Part shown: positions 34,595 through 43,050 of the stretch, in pieces
Position numbering within the stretch: the stretch's first letter is position 1
Layout of the letters: every line of letters starts with the position of its first letter
Origin: G965202665 sp965243835
Lineage (GTDB): Bacteria > Actinomycetota > Acidimicrobiia > Spongiisociales > Spongiisociaceae
Direction: 5' to 3'
Assembly: GCA_965243835.1 (NCBI GenBank)
Contig: OZ251578.1
Location: 1,550,001-1,614,000, forward strand
Length of the DNA: 64,000 nt
The notes under the pieces: generated by a model
Seen by the model: only the letters and a program-made list of their open reading frames with translations
Told to the model about the DNA's origin: nothing
Database searches by the model: none
Position numbers and translations under genes: made by a program

Positions 34595-35597
34595 CTATCA
34601 GTTCCTTGGTGCGTTCCAAGCCGCCGCCCAGACGGTCGAAATCGTAAGTGGTGATATTAATGTCCGCCCAGGAGGGCAGGGCCTCCGCCGGTTGCACCCC
34701 GGCCGCCAACGGGTATTCAAATGTCTGCTCGCTGAAGAATGTCTGCGCCACGGGTCCCAGCATAAACCGCACCAGTTCCGCGGCCTGCCCCGAGTTGTCG
34801 GAGGAGTCGAGTATCCCGATGGCGGTGACGATCAACAACGATCCGATGTCGCCCGCCGTCATGTAATGGTTCTCCGAGGGGGTGTTCGGATTCTCGGCTC
34901 GGGCCCGGTAGTTGTAATAGTGGTTGACCAGCCCCATGGGAATCTCCCCCCGCCCCACCGCCTGCACGATGGAGGTGTTGTTGGGGTAGGTGCGGGACTC
35001 GTTGGCCGCCATTCCCCGCAACCATTCCAGTGTGACCGCATCTCCGTGCACCTGCCGCATGGCGGTTATGAAATCCTGGAAGGAACCGTTGGGCGGAGCC
35101 GTCGCCACCCGGCCCCGGTAGCGTTCCCCGGTTAAATCAAACACCGAGGAGGGCAACTCGGCCGGGTCCATCAAGTCGGTGTTGTAGACCAGGGTGCGCA
35201 CCCGGCCGGACATTCCCACCCATCTGCCTGCGGTGTTGCGAAATGACGGGTCCACCAGCCCCAGTATTTCCTCGTCAATCATCATTAGGCGGTCCCCTTC
35301 GGCCAAAAAACCCATCGCCCCCGGGCTTTGGGAAATGAAAACATCCGCCGGGCTTCTGTCCCCTTCGGTTTCTATCAGCAAGGCCAGGTCGGCTGATTGT
35401 CCGTAACGAACCTCGATATCGATTCCGCTCTCGGCGGCGAATTGCCGCAACAAGGGGTCGATCAGGTTGGCGGTGCGGCCCGAATAAACGGTAATGACAT
35501 CGCCTCCCCCCGAGCAGGCGGCCGCCCCGGCCGTTAGGCAGATCAACAAGGCGCAGACGATCGGCGAACGGAGCCGCCGGGCGAAGCCGGCTTTCAC
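34569..35597 (-). CDS. Ferric iron ABC transporter substrate-binding lipoprotein (FbpA-type)
   Basis: A 342-residue lipoprotein (lipobox LTAGAAACSGG). VITVYSGRTANLIDPLLRQFAAESGI is the FbpA start, with DVFISQSPGAMGFL, RVRTLVYNTD, GSFQDFITAMRQ and the paired-Tyr block GLVNHYYNYR, where tyrosines bind Fe3+ in the family. GTG start overlaps the epimerase stop (GTGA). Binds ferric iron outside the cell and passes it to the permease encoded next. Confidence 0.88.
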   Translation of the reverse strand: MKAGFARRLRSPIVCALLICLTAGAAACSGGGDVITVYSGRTANLIDPLLRQFAAESGIDIEVRYGQSADLALLIETEGDRSPADVFISQSPGAMGFLAEGDRLMMIDEEILGLVDPSFRNTAGRWVGMSGRVRTLVYNTDLMDPAELPSSVFDLTGERYRGRVATAPPNGSFQDFITAMRQVHGDAVTLEWLRGMAANESRTYPNNTSIVQAVGRGEIPMGLVNHYYNYRARAENPNTPSENHYMTAGDIGSLLIVTAIGILDSSDNSGQAAELVRFMLGPVAQTFFSEQTFEYPLAAGVQPAEALPSWADINITTYDFDRLGGGLERTKELIDESGLEGS

Positions 35598-36514
35598 ACC
35601 GCCGCCTTCAGCGCGGACGACAGGGCGGCTTGTCTTTGCACCGCCGCCGCCAAGTCCGTGGTCAGGTCCACTCCCAGCATCCCGGAGGAGCGGGAGACAT
35701 CGGCCAAAGTGTGAGCCGGTTCTTCCGGAGCGGCCGGCTCCACCACCACCGGCGCCGCGGCGCCGAGGGCCGCGAACACCGCCTCCGTCATTTCCCGCAA
35801 ACTGCGGCCCCGCCCGCTTCCCAGGTTGAATACGCCCACCGCCCGGAATTCGGCTATCCGGGCCAAGGCGGCACAAACGCCTCGCACATCGGTTACGTCC
35901 CTGGTTCTCTCCAGACCGCCGAACACCCGAATCGGTTTTCCGGCCCGCACCGCCCCCATCCATGCGCACAGGGCCATATCGGAGCGTTGCCCGGGACCGA
36001 TTACGGTGAAGGGACGTACGATGGTCACCGGCCCGCCCGACTCCCGGAACATATTTTCCATAACCCGCTTGCAACGGGCGTATCCCCCCCGGGGAGCGAG
36101 TCGCTGCCCCTCCCGGCAGGCGATCACCCGCCCTTCCCGCACCCGGGCTCCTCCGTACACCGAGGAGGAGGAAACAGCCACCAGATGCCGGTCCGGAGGG
36201 GCGGCGGACAGCAACCTGCGGGAGGCTTCCACGATGTTGCGCCGCCGCCGGCCCCCTATTCCCCGCTCCCGGTTGCGAACCCCCGACTCCCCCGCCAAGT
36301 GTATGATCGCTTCCGACCACCTCGTCCATTTTCGCAGTTCCGGAACGCATTCCGCTTCGGCCAGGTCCAACGGAACGAACCGAACCGGGTCCGCGGGCCG
36401 CCTCCGCCGGTCGATTCCCACCACCTCGTGCCCGGCGGAAACGAGTTCCTCCGTCAGATTGGAGCCTATGAACCCGGAGGAGCCGGTTACCAGTATCTTC
36501 ATACCTCCCAGCAT
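35594..36514 (-). CDS. NAD-dependent sugar epimerase/dehydratase
   Basis: A 306-residue extended short-chain dehydrogenase. MKILVTGSSGFIGSNLTEEL is the NAD-binding Gly motif, VSSSSVYGG and YARCK supply the Ser, Tyr and Lys of the active site, and VFNLGSGRG is near the end. It resembles UDP-glucose 4-epimerase-type enzymes; the exact nucleotide sugar is unknown. The start could be 36514 or 36502. It heads an operon with a ferric ABC binding protein and permease and a GT39-like protein, an odd mix of iron and glycan genes under a motif like that of the other iron operons. Confidence 0.82.
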   Translation of the reverse strand: MLGGMKILVTGSSGFIGSNLTEELVSAGHEVVGIDRRRRPADPVRFVPLDLAEAECVPELRKWTRWSEAIIHLAGESGVRNRERGIGGRRRRNIVEASRRLLSAAPPDRHLVAVSSSSVYGGARVREGRVIACREGQRLAPRGGYARCKRVMENMFRESGGPVTIVRPFTVIGPGQRSDMALCAWMGAVRAGKPIRVFGGLERTRDVTDVRGVCAALARIAEFRAVGVFNLGSGRGRSLREMTEAVFAALGAAAPVVVEPAAPEEPAHTLADVSRSSGMLGVDLTTDLAAAVQRQAALSSALKAAV

Positions 36515-36543
36515 AGCCCGTCCGGAGAAAGATGTAAAGTTAG

Positions 36544-36562
36544 CCTACGAATGAATGTTCGG
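36544..36562. promoter_or_regulatory. Iron-operon motif, weaker copy D, between divergent genes
   Basis: CCTACGAATGAATGTTCGG keeps the CCTA...GG frame and 19-bp length of the other copies, flanked by GTTAG and CAAACCTTAC. The outer TAAGGTTTGCCGAACA (minus strand) is shared with the region beside copy C at 42929-42944. It is about 30-60 bp upstream of the epimerase start on the minus strand and contains the ATG of the plus-strand flippase/glycosyltransferase gene. Confidence 0.4.
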
Positions 36563-38248
36563 CAAACCTTACGAACCGGGCCCCGGGGGATAGTCAAGTC
36601 CCGTTGGACTTTGACCCTCCTGTCCTTGTCCGCCGTCGCGGCCGCGGTATGGATAGTCGCCGGGACGGTGGACGGACGGGCCCTGGCGGCGGCTTTTCGC
36701 AATCTGGCCGGGGACCCCCCGCTCTTGCTGGCCGGGATGGCCCTGTTCGGGACGGCCTTTCTGATTCGGGCGGCGATCTGGCGGAGGATGGCGCCGGAAC
36801 TGTCCCTGGGGCACGCTTGGGCGGCTATTCACGTCGCTCTTTTGGGAAACCATTTGCTCCCCTTCCGGCTGGGGGAGCCGTTGCGGGCGCTGTCCGTTCA
36901 CCGTCGCGCCCGCCTCCCGTGGGGGGCGGCCGTCTCCTCCACCCTCACCCTGCGTTCCGCCGATCTGCTGGCCCTGCTCGGCTGGGCATGGCTCACCGGA
37001 GCGGCCAACCTGCGCATCTTCGCGTCGCCGGCGGTGCGCTGGGCGATCGCCGCGGCCGGCGCGGCCCTTTTGGCCGGGCTGATTTGGTCCCTGCGCCTGC
37101 GGGGCGCCGGCAGATTGCGCCCCCCCGACCTGTGGACGGCGGCCGGGACGGCGGCCGCCTGGGTAGCGGAAGCGGGACTGGTGTACGTGGCCGCCCGCGC
37201 CGCCGGGATCAACCTGGGACTGTCGGGGGCGGTGCTGGTCGCCGCCGCCTCGGTGGCGGCGCAGATCGCGGCCATAACCCCGGGAGGGTTCGGCGTGTAC
37301 GAGGCGGGAGCGGTGGCCGCTTACGTCTATCTGGGTGCGGATCCGGGTACCGCCCTGGCGGCCGCCCTGGTAGCCCATTCCCTGAAAACGGCCTATTCCA
37401 TAGTTGCGGGGGCCGCGGCTTTGTCGACTCCCGCTCCCCCGCTGTGGGGGCGGTTGCGCCTGCCCCGCGCTCTCCCCGACCCCCCTCCTCCGCTCCCCGC
37501 CCCGGAGGGCCCGGTGGTGCTGTTCATGCCCGCTTACAACGAGGAGGAGACGGTGGGGCGGGTGGCGGCCCGGGCCCCCGCGTCGGCGGCGGGCCGGCCG
37601 GTCGCGGTGGCGGTGGTGGACGACTGCTCCTCCGACTCCACCGCCGCCCGGGCCGCGGCCGCCGGCGCCCAAGTGGTGTCCTTGCCCGCCAACCGGGGTC
37701 TGGGAGCGGCGGTGCGGGCCGGCTTGGCCTACGCCGCGGAGCGGGGAGCCGGCGCGGTGGCCTTTTGCGACGCCGACGGGGAATACGCCCCCGAAGAGCT
37801 GGAGAGGCTGGTGGCTCCCATCCTGGCGGGCGAAGCGGACTATGTGGCCGGTTCCCGGTTCCGGGGGGACATACGGTTCATGTTGCGCCGCCGACGGCTC
37901 GGAAACCGCCTGCTCAGCCTGGTCTTGTCGGTCATCGCCCGCCGCCGGATAACCGACGGTCAAAGCGGATACCGTGCCTTCAGCTCCGAAGCGGCGGCCG
38001 CGGCCGAGATTATTCATGATTTCAACTACGCCCAAGTGCTGACGTTGGATCTGTTGGGCAAGGGCTTCCGCTACCGGGAAGTTCCCATCTCCTACAGTTT
38101 CCGCACCGCCGGAACCTCCTTTGTAAAACTGGTTCCCTACTTGCGCCGCGTCATCCCGGCCGTGTACCGGGAACTTAATCAGCCGGAGCGGGAGAACAAC
38201 CCGTCCCCCAAAAAACGGCCCTCGTCCGGCGCGCCCGGCAAGGCGTAG
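36551..38248 (+). CDS. Fusion of a flippase-like membrane domain and a GT2 glycosyltransferase
   Basis: A 565-residue protein. The N-terminal about 300 residues form a UPF0104/lysylphosphatidylglycerol-synthase-like membrane domain with about eight helices (LLGNHLLPFRLGEPLRAL, ITPGGFGVYEAGAVA). The rest is a GT2 dolichyl-phosphate-mannose-synthase-like domain: VVLFMPAYNEEETVGRV, VAVVDDCSSDST, FCDADGEYAPEEL (DxD) and DYVAGSRF. Fusion suggests coupled sugar-lipid synthesis and membrane handling for envelope glycans. No ribosome-binding site is seen, so the mRNA may be leaderless. The 3' end overlaps the convergent efeB by 70 nt. Confidence 0.82.
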   Translation: MNVRQTLRTGPRGIVKSRWTLTLLSLSAVAAAVWIVAGTVDGRALAAAFRNLAGDPPLLLAGMALFGTAFLIRAAIWRRMAPELSLGHAWAAIHVALLGNHLLPFRLGEPLRALSVHRRARLPWGAAVSSTLTLRSADLLALLGWAWLTGAANLRIFASPAVRWAIAAAGAALLAGLIWSLRLRGAGRLRPPDLWTAAGTAAAWVAEAGLVYVAARAAGINLGLSGAVLVAAASVAAQIAAITPGGFGVYEAGAVAAYVYLGADPGTALAAALVAHSLKTAYSIVAGAAALSTPAPPLWGRLRLPRALPDPPPPLPAPEGPVVLFMPAYNEEETVGRVAARAPASAAGRPVAVAVVDDCSSDSTAARAAAAGAQVVSLPANRGLGAAVRAGLAYAAERGAGAVAFCDADGEYAPEELERLVAPILAGEADYVAGSRFRGDIRFMLRRRRLGNRLLSLVLSVIARRRITDGQSGYRAFSSEAAAAAEIIHDFNYAQVLTLDLLGKGFRYREVPISYSFRTAGTSFVKLVPYLRRVIPAVYRELNQPERENNPSPKKRPSSGAPGKA

Positions 38249-39462
38249 AAGAACCCTCCCCCCTCCGGCAGGATGTATTCCTCCAGCGGCTCCCCGGTGA
38301 GACGATTCTGCACGGCCAGAAAACCCTTGTTCAAACTGCGCTGATAGGAGACGAAAGCCAAACCCATGTCCAGGCGCCCGGCCCCGTCGAACCCCCGGGT
38401 ATAGGAGAAGCCGCGGCGGAAAATAAGATTCTCCCCGCTTTCCGGGGTGCGGGGGTTGGCCAGGCGGATGTGGGCGTCCAACGGGGTGCGTTCCCCGTCC
38501 GGGTCATCGGAATAAACGGGCAGGTCGCTCTCCTCCCGCATTCCCAAAGGCGCCCCCGACGACTTACGGCGTCCGATGATCGCCTCCTGTTCCGCCAAAG
38601 GGGTGCGGTCCCAGAACTCGACGAACATCCGGATCACCCGCACCGCCTGATAGCTTCCCCCCGTCGCCCAGTCGGGTTGCTCGTCCTCCGGTTGCACCCA
38701 CACGAACCGGTCCATCGCCCGCTGGTCGCGGCTGTCCAGATTGGCCGTTCCGTCCTTGAAACCCAACAGGTTGCGGGGGGCGCCCGCCCCGGCCTGCCTG
38801 GCCCCGGCCCCGCGGGTGTATCCCTCCAGCAGCCAATGCAAGACCAGGTCCCGCCGCCGGCGGCGCATCAGCTGGCGGAGGGCGAACTGCAGGGTATCGG
38901 GGTGGCCGGCGTCGATGTTGAACAGAATATCCCCATGGGTGCGTTGCGGGTCCAACCGGTCGTTGACCAGAAAAGGCATTTTCGCCAGTTCGCCCGGTAT
39001 CAGATCGGCCAGTCCGTACCGGTCGTCGAACAGGGAAGCCCCCACGCTCATCACGATGCTCAGATTGTCCGGAGCGGGTTGCGCCCCCAGAATGCCGGAG
39101 TCGACGGGAGGGTACGCCTCCTCCCGGACGACGGGCGGGCGGCCGGACATCAACCCTTGTATCTCATCGGTGATTTCCCGAAAGGTTTCCTCCAGCTCCG
39201 CCCGGTTCGGGGACAGGGCCTTGAAGGAGGCCATCATCCCCAAGGCGGGGATCTCCGCCGGGGCGATCCCGGCTTGGCGCTCCCCGTAGAACTCTATGAA
39301 TTTCCCCGTCGGAGCGGGCTCTTGTTCGGCGTCGGAGCCGCCTCCGCAGGCGGTCAGCAAGGCGGGCCCGCCCAGCAGGGCCGCCCCGCCCGCCGCCCCG
39401 GCTTTCAGGAATTCCCGACGCGAAACTCCCGGACGGCCGGGCGGCGGCGCGGGATGCTCCAT
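38179..39462 (-). CDS. efeB: Dye-decolorizing heme peroxidase EfeB (Tat-exported)
   Basis: A 427-residue DyP-type peroxidase. The N-terminus SRREFLKAGAAGGAALLGG is a twin-arginine signal, followed by a lipobox-like TACGG. GFKDGTAN is the family's GxxDG motif with the catalytic Asp; DAHIRLANPR contains the probable proximal heme His; FSYTRGFD and GLAFVSYQRSLNKGF are conserved. In the EfeUOB system EfeB acts outside the membrane on iron or heme. It lies 6 bp after efeO. No EfeU permease gene is in the window. Confidence 0.9.
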   Translation of the reverse strand: MEHPAPPPGRPGVSRREFLKAGAAGGAALLGGPALLTACGGGSDAEQEPAPTGKFIEFYGERQAGIAPAEIPALGMMASFKALSPNRAELEETFREITDEIQGLMSGRPPVVREEAYPPVDSGILGAQPAPDNLSIVMSVGASLFDDRYGLADLIPGELAKMPFLVNDRLDPQRTHGDILFNIDAGHPDTLQFALRQLMRRRRRDLVLHWLLEGYTRGAGARQAGAGAPRNLLGFKDGTANLDSRDQRAMDRFVWVQPEDEQPDWATGGSYQAVRVIRMFVEFWDRTPLAEQEAIIGRRKSSGAPLGMREESDLPVYSDDPDGERTPLDAHIRLANPRTPESGENLIFRRGFSYTRGFDGAGRLDMGLAFVSYQRSLNKGFLAVQNRLTGEPLEEYILPEGGGFFYALPGAPDEGRFLGDGLFSRSG

Positions 39463-39468
39463 TTACGT

Positions 39469-40431
39469 TTATTGCAGACCGAGGGCTCCGGCCGTCAGGG
39501 AAATATTTTCCGACAGGCCGGCCAACTGCGCCTTGAGCAGGTCGACGACGTCCCCGGTGACGGTGACCTCCGTGCACAACGGCGACGGAAACGGGTCGTT
39601 TTTCCGACAATACGGCGCCCATCCCTCCCCGTCCCGCAAAGGAGACAGCGTTTGGTCCAGCTCGGCGAAACCGGCGTTGATGCGCTCCAACAGCGCCGGG
39701 TCGGCTTCCCGCAGGGCCGGGGTGAGCAAATCGATCACTTTGCGGGAGCCTTCCAGGTTGGCGTTAAAGTCCCACAGGTCGGTTTTGGAGTAACGGTCTT
39801 CCTCCCCGGTAATCTTGCCTTCGGATACTTCTTCCACCAATTCGGCGGCCCCTACGGCCACCGCCGCCGGGGGCAGTTGCAGGTCGGCCATTTCGGTTTT
39901 CAGGGTTTGCAAGTCGGCTTCCAGTTGATCGGCGAACGGGGCCCCTCCCTCGGTGGTTCCGAGTTCGAACAATATGTATTCCAGACGGTGCCATCCGGTG
40001 AACTCCGGGTCGTCGGGACCGGCGAAGTCATCCACCCGGCTGTCCACCGCCCCGTCGATTTCTTCGATGAGTCCGGCGATGGGTTCGATGCGTTCCCATT
40101 CTACCCGGGACGGGGCGTAGAGAGCGCGGGCGGTCTCCAGGTCCCCGGCCCGCACCGCGTCGGCCAGTCTCTTGTTCTTGGCGATCATGGCGTCGATCTG
40201 CCCTTCCACATAGGCCTTGTATTGGTCCACCGCGGTGTTTACCAACGGGTTGTCCGTTCCGCCCTCCAGTTCTTCGAGCGACAGGCCGGTGGCCGAGCCC
40301 GACCCGGAGGCGGAACCAGAGGCGGAAACCGACCCTTCCCCGCCGATGGTGCGCACCTCCGCCCCGTCGTCGCCCCCGCAGGCGGCCGCCGCCATCAGAA
40401 GCGCCGCCGTCGCCAACATCATTTTACGCAT
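39469..40431 (-). CDS. efeO: EfeO/imelysin-like iron-binding lipoprotein
   Basis: A 320-residue lipoprotein (lipobox AAAACGGDDG) with a Ser/Gly/Ala-rich linker, then an EfeO M75 domain: YKAYVEGQIDAMIAKNKRLADAVRAGDLETARALYAPSRVEWERIEPIAG (read as blocks), GWHRLEYILFE with the HxxE-type metal motif, and GEEDRYSKTDLWDFNANLEGS. It presents iron to a membrane importer with EfeB. GGGAGGAC precedes the ATG; the 19-bp motif is 35 bp upstream. Confidence 0.9.
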   Translation of the reverse strand: MRKMMLATAALLMAAAACGGDDGAEVRTIGGEGSVSASGSASGSGSATGLSLEELEGGTDNPLVNTAVDQYKAYVEGQIDAMIAKNKRLADAVRAGDLETARALYAPSRVEWERIEPIAGLIEEIDGAVDSRVDDFAGPDDPEFTGWHRLEYILFELGTTEGGAPFADQLEADLQTLKTEMADLQLPPAAVAVGAAELVEEVSEGKITGEEDRYSKTDLWDFNANLEGSRKVIDLLTPALREADPALLERINAGFAELDQTLSPLRDGEGWAPYCRKNDPFPSPLCTEVTVTGDVVDLLKAQLAGLSENISLTAGALGLQ

Positions 40432-40465
40432 TGTTAGTCCTCCCTACTAGGTGATGTCAAGATAG

Positions 40466-40484
40466 CCTAACATATATATTTAGG
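40466..40484 (-). promoter_or_regulatory. Iron-operon motif, copy B
   Basis: CCTAACATATATATTTAGG, extended to GCCTAA...TTAGGC as a 21-bp dyad (40465-40485), just upstream of efeO. Its centre on the minus strand (TATATA) could be the -10, so a bound regulator would block transcription. Confidence 0.65.
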
Positions 40485-40509
40485 CACGGCGAATACCAAG
40501 GAGCCCGGG

Positions 40510-41871
40510 TCAATCCTCCACTACGTGATCGGCGAATTTCCGCCGGGCGGCCGCCCAACGGGCCTGGTCCAACCCGCCTGCGGAGGTGACCGCATCCGCC
40601 GCCGCAAACGCCATGGCCATGGCATGGTGGGTGTTGTCGTGGGCGAACAGCCCCTGGCGTCCGAAGGACAGCAGTCGCGGTTGTTCCGCGAGCCACCGCT
40701 CCATCCGCCGCAGTTCCCGCTCGTAGCCGATTTCGTAAATCGGATAGGCATGGGAAATGCGCACCGTCTCCTCTCCCGCCGGCGCCGGGTCGGGCAACCC
40801 GCACCGGAGAAGCGACTCCGCCACCCTCCCGGCCAGTTCCCCGTCCGCAGCCCGCCATGTTTCATCCCCGAGGCGGCACGGAAGCTCGGCGCACAGCACG
40901 GTGAGCTCCGCCGGGTCGGGACCGTCCCGATAGTTTTTGGGTTCCGAAACCCGCGTCATGGGAATGCGCGGGCCGGGAAAATAATGAGCGTCGTACGCGG
41001 TGTAGCGGGGTCGGGGAACCGTGAGATAAGCCAAAACCATGGCGCGGTAGCGCAGTCCCTTCCCGTCCGGTCCGTCCGCCAACCGGGACAAGACGGGAAG
41101 GGGAACGGTGGACCAAACATGCGCGGCGGCGAAAGAACGTTTCCCGGCCGCCACTTCGCATCCCTCCCGTCCCGCGGCAACCGATTCCGCTTCCGTACCG
41201 GTGTAAATAGCCGCCCCTTCCCGGACGGCCGCTTCCGCCAGGACTTGCGGTATGCGCCCGAATCCGCCCGCCGGATAATAAAAAGACCCTTTTTGCCCGC
41301 TCCGGCGCAGTTTGCCTGCCAGCTTCCAGGGGTAGTCGGCGCCGATCCTCCGTCGGGCCTGCTCTCCGCTCAGCCGTTCCGGGGACTCCCCCCAGATTTT
41401 GCGGGCGTACGGAAAATAGAATTCCTCCCCCATGGGACGGCCCAACCCGGTGCGGACGTATTGATGGAAAGAATCAGTCCGGCGGCGCCGCAGACAGGCC
41501 GCCGCCGCCCCGGTTGCGGCCCTCGCCAGAAAAGGTTTGGGCGCCGATCGCAAAACGTCGCCCGCCGACAAGGGAAATTTCAACCACCTGTCCCGGAGCA
41601 GGATGCGGCCGTTGCGGCGCCGCGCCTGCAGTTCCCCGCCCAGCAACCGGGTGAGCAATTCCAGAATGCGCGGCGCGGCGGAGGGATGGAGACGGTGGCT
41701 GCCGTGGTCCACCGACTGGCCCGCCACCTGGCGGGAGGCGGCCAAACCGCCCACCCGTTCCGATTTTTCCAGGACGATGACTTCAAACCCCCGTTGCGCC
41801 AGCAGGCAGGCGGCGGCGAGCCCGGCCGGGCCGGCCCCCAGAATTATGAAATCGGCGGAGAGCGCGGTCAC
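40510..41871 (-). CDS. FAD-dependent amine-oxidase/protoporphyrinogen-oxidase-like protein
   Basis: A 453-residue flavoprotein. DFIILGAGPAGLAAACLLAQRGFEVIVLEKSERVGG is the FAD-binding Rossmann block with the GG doublet, then DHGSHRLHP and, near the end, FGRQGLFAHDNTHHAMAMAFAAAD, the second FAD contact. It resembles HemG/HemY-like and sugar-nucleotide (UDP-galactopyranose mutase-like) oxidoreductases; the substrate is uncertain. GTG overlaps the ATPase stop (GTGA), so it is probably co-expressed with the ferric transporter and may act in heme or glycan metabolism. Confidence 0.8.
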   Translation of the reverse strand: MTALSADFIILGAGPAGLAAACLLAQRGFEVIVLEKSERVGGLAASRQVAGQSVDHGSHRLHPSAAPRILELLTRLLGGELQARRRNGRILLRDRWLKFPLSAGDVLRSAPKPFLARAATGAAAACLRRRRTDSFHQYVRTGLGRPMGEEFYFPYARKIWGESPERLSGEQARRRIGADYPWKLAGKLRRSGQKGSFYYPAGGFGRIPQVLAEAAVREGAAIYTGTEAESVAAGREGCEVAAGKRSFAAAHVWSTVPLPVLSRLADGPDGKGLRYRAMVLAYLTVPRPRYTAYDAHYFPGPRIPMTRVSEPKNYRDGPDPAELTVLCAELPCRLGDETWRAADGELAGRVAESLLRCGLPDPAPAGEETVRISHAYPIYEIGYERELRRMERWLAEQPRLLSFGRQGLFAHDNTHHAMAMAFAAADAVTSAGGLDQARWAAARRKFADHVVED

Positions 41872-42911
41872 GCCGTCCGGACCGGCTCCGGTTCCGTAGC
41901 GGGAAAGGCCATGGTGTCCGGCCCGGCGTAGGCGAGGTCCACCCGATCCCCGACGCCGAAGCGGGGAACGGCCAACACCCGCACCGTCATCCGGCTCTCC
42001 TCCACATCCAGGGAGTAGGCGGTGTCGTGGCCGTAGTATTCCATCCCCCGCACCGTGCCCAAGCGGCCCGCCTCCATCGTAATGTATTCGGGCCGCACCA
42101 CCACGTCGCACGGCCCGTGGGCGGGAACGGCCAGCGGTATCACCCCGATTTTGGTTCGCACCCGGGGCCCGTCGGCGATTCCGGGCAACAGGTTGGCGTC
42201 GCCCACGAACCGGGCCACCCAGGGGTCCACCGGATGGTTGTAGACCTCGCCCGGGACGTCGAACTGCAATATCCGCCCCTCCCGCATCACCGCCACGTTG
42301 TCCCCCACCACAAACGCCTCCTCCTGATCGTGGGTGACGAAAACGGCGGTTATGTGCAACTCCCGGAGCAACCCCGCCACTTCGGAACGGATGCGGGAGC
42401 GCAGTTCGGCGTCCAAGGCGGCCAGCGGTTCGTCCAGCAACAAAACTTCCGGCTGGGGCGCCAAGGCCCGGGCCAGCGCCACCCGTTGCGCCTGCCCGCC
42501 GGAAAGGGTGGCCGGGGCGCGGTCGGCGAATCCCGTCAAATCCACCATTTCCAAGGCCCGCTCCACCCGGCTCCGGTCGTAGCGGCGTCCCAAACCGTAG
42601 GCCACGTTGGCCCCCACGCTCATATGGGGAAACAGGGCTCCGTTTTGGAATACCATCCCCACATTTCGGTCTTCGGCCAGCACCCGCCGCCCCGGCCGCT
42701 CCACCTCCGTTCCCCCGATGGCGATGGTCCCCGAATCGGGGATTTCCAGCCCGCAGATCATTCTCAGCAAGGTAGTTTTGCCGCACCCGGAGGGACCGAG
42801 CAACGCCAAGGTGCGTCCGCGCGGAACATGCAGGGTGGCCGAGTCAACGGCGACGGCCCCGCCGTAGGTTTTGGTTACGTCGTCGAGGCGGACATGAGTG
42901 GAGTTGGTCAT
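41868..42911 (-). CDS. Ferric iron ABC transporter ATP-binding protein (FbpC-type)
   Basis: A 347-residue ATPase. Walker A LLGPSGCGKTTLL, Q-loop VFQNGALFPHMSV, signature LSGGQAQRVAL, Walker B LLLDEPLAALD, switch H in FVTHDQEEAF, then a C-terminal OB/TOBE-like domain (FVGDANLLPGI ... VVRPEYI). It fits the FbpB-type permease encoded at 32987, although the genes are 7 kb apart. A start at 42923 is also open but lies inside the regulatory motif, so 42911 is preferred. Confidence 0.88.
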   Translation of the reverse strand: MTNSTHVRLDDVTKTYGGAVAVDSATLHVPRGRTLALLGPSGCGKTTLLRMICGLEIPDSGTIAIGGTEVERPGRRVLAEDRNVGMVFQNGALFPHMSVGANVAYGLGRRYDRSRVERALEMVDLTGFADRAPATLSGGQAQRVALARALAPQPEVLLLDEPLAALDAELRSRIRSEVAGLLRELHITAVFVTHDQEEAFVVGDNVAVMREGRILQFDVPGEVYNHPVDPWVARFVGDANLLPGIADGPRVRTKIGVIPLAVPAHGPCDVVVRPEYITMEAGRLGTVRGMEYYGHDTAYSLDVEESRMTVRVLAVPRFGVGDRVDLAYAGPDTMAFPATEPEPVRTA

Positions 42912-42915
42912 CGCG

Positions 42916-42934
42916 CCTAACATACCATATAAGG
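42916..42934 (-). promoter_or_regulatory. Iron-operon motif, copy C
   Basis: CCTAACATACCATATAAGG, five bases upstream of the ATPase start. The following AAGGTTTGCCGAACA also occurs beside copy D, which suggests a composite site. Copies A, B and C share CCTAACA and a terminal AGG at identical spacing. Confidence 0.65.
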
Positions 42935-43050
42935 TTTGCCGAACAAAACTTTGGGCGCGTCCCGGGCGACGGTTGGAAGCGCGAAACCGTTTCCGGGAAC
43001 AATACGGCGGCTAATCTGGTTGCAACGTATAACGGACCAGCGAGGTGAAA

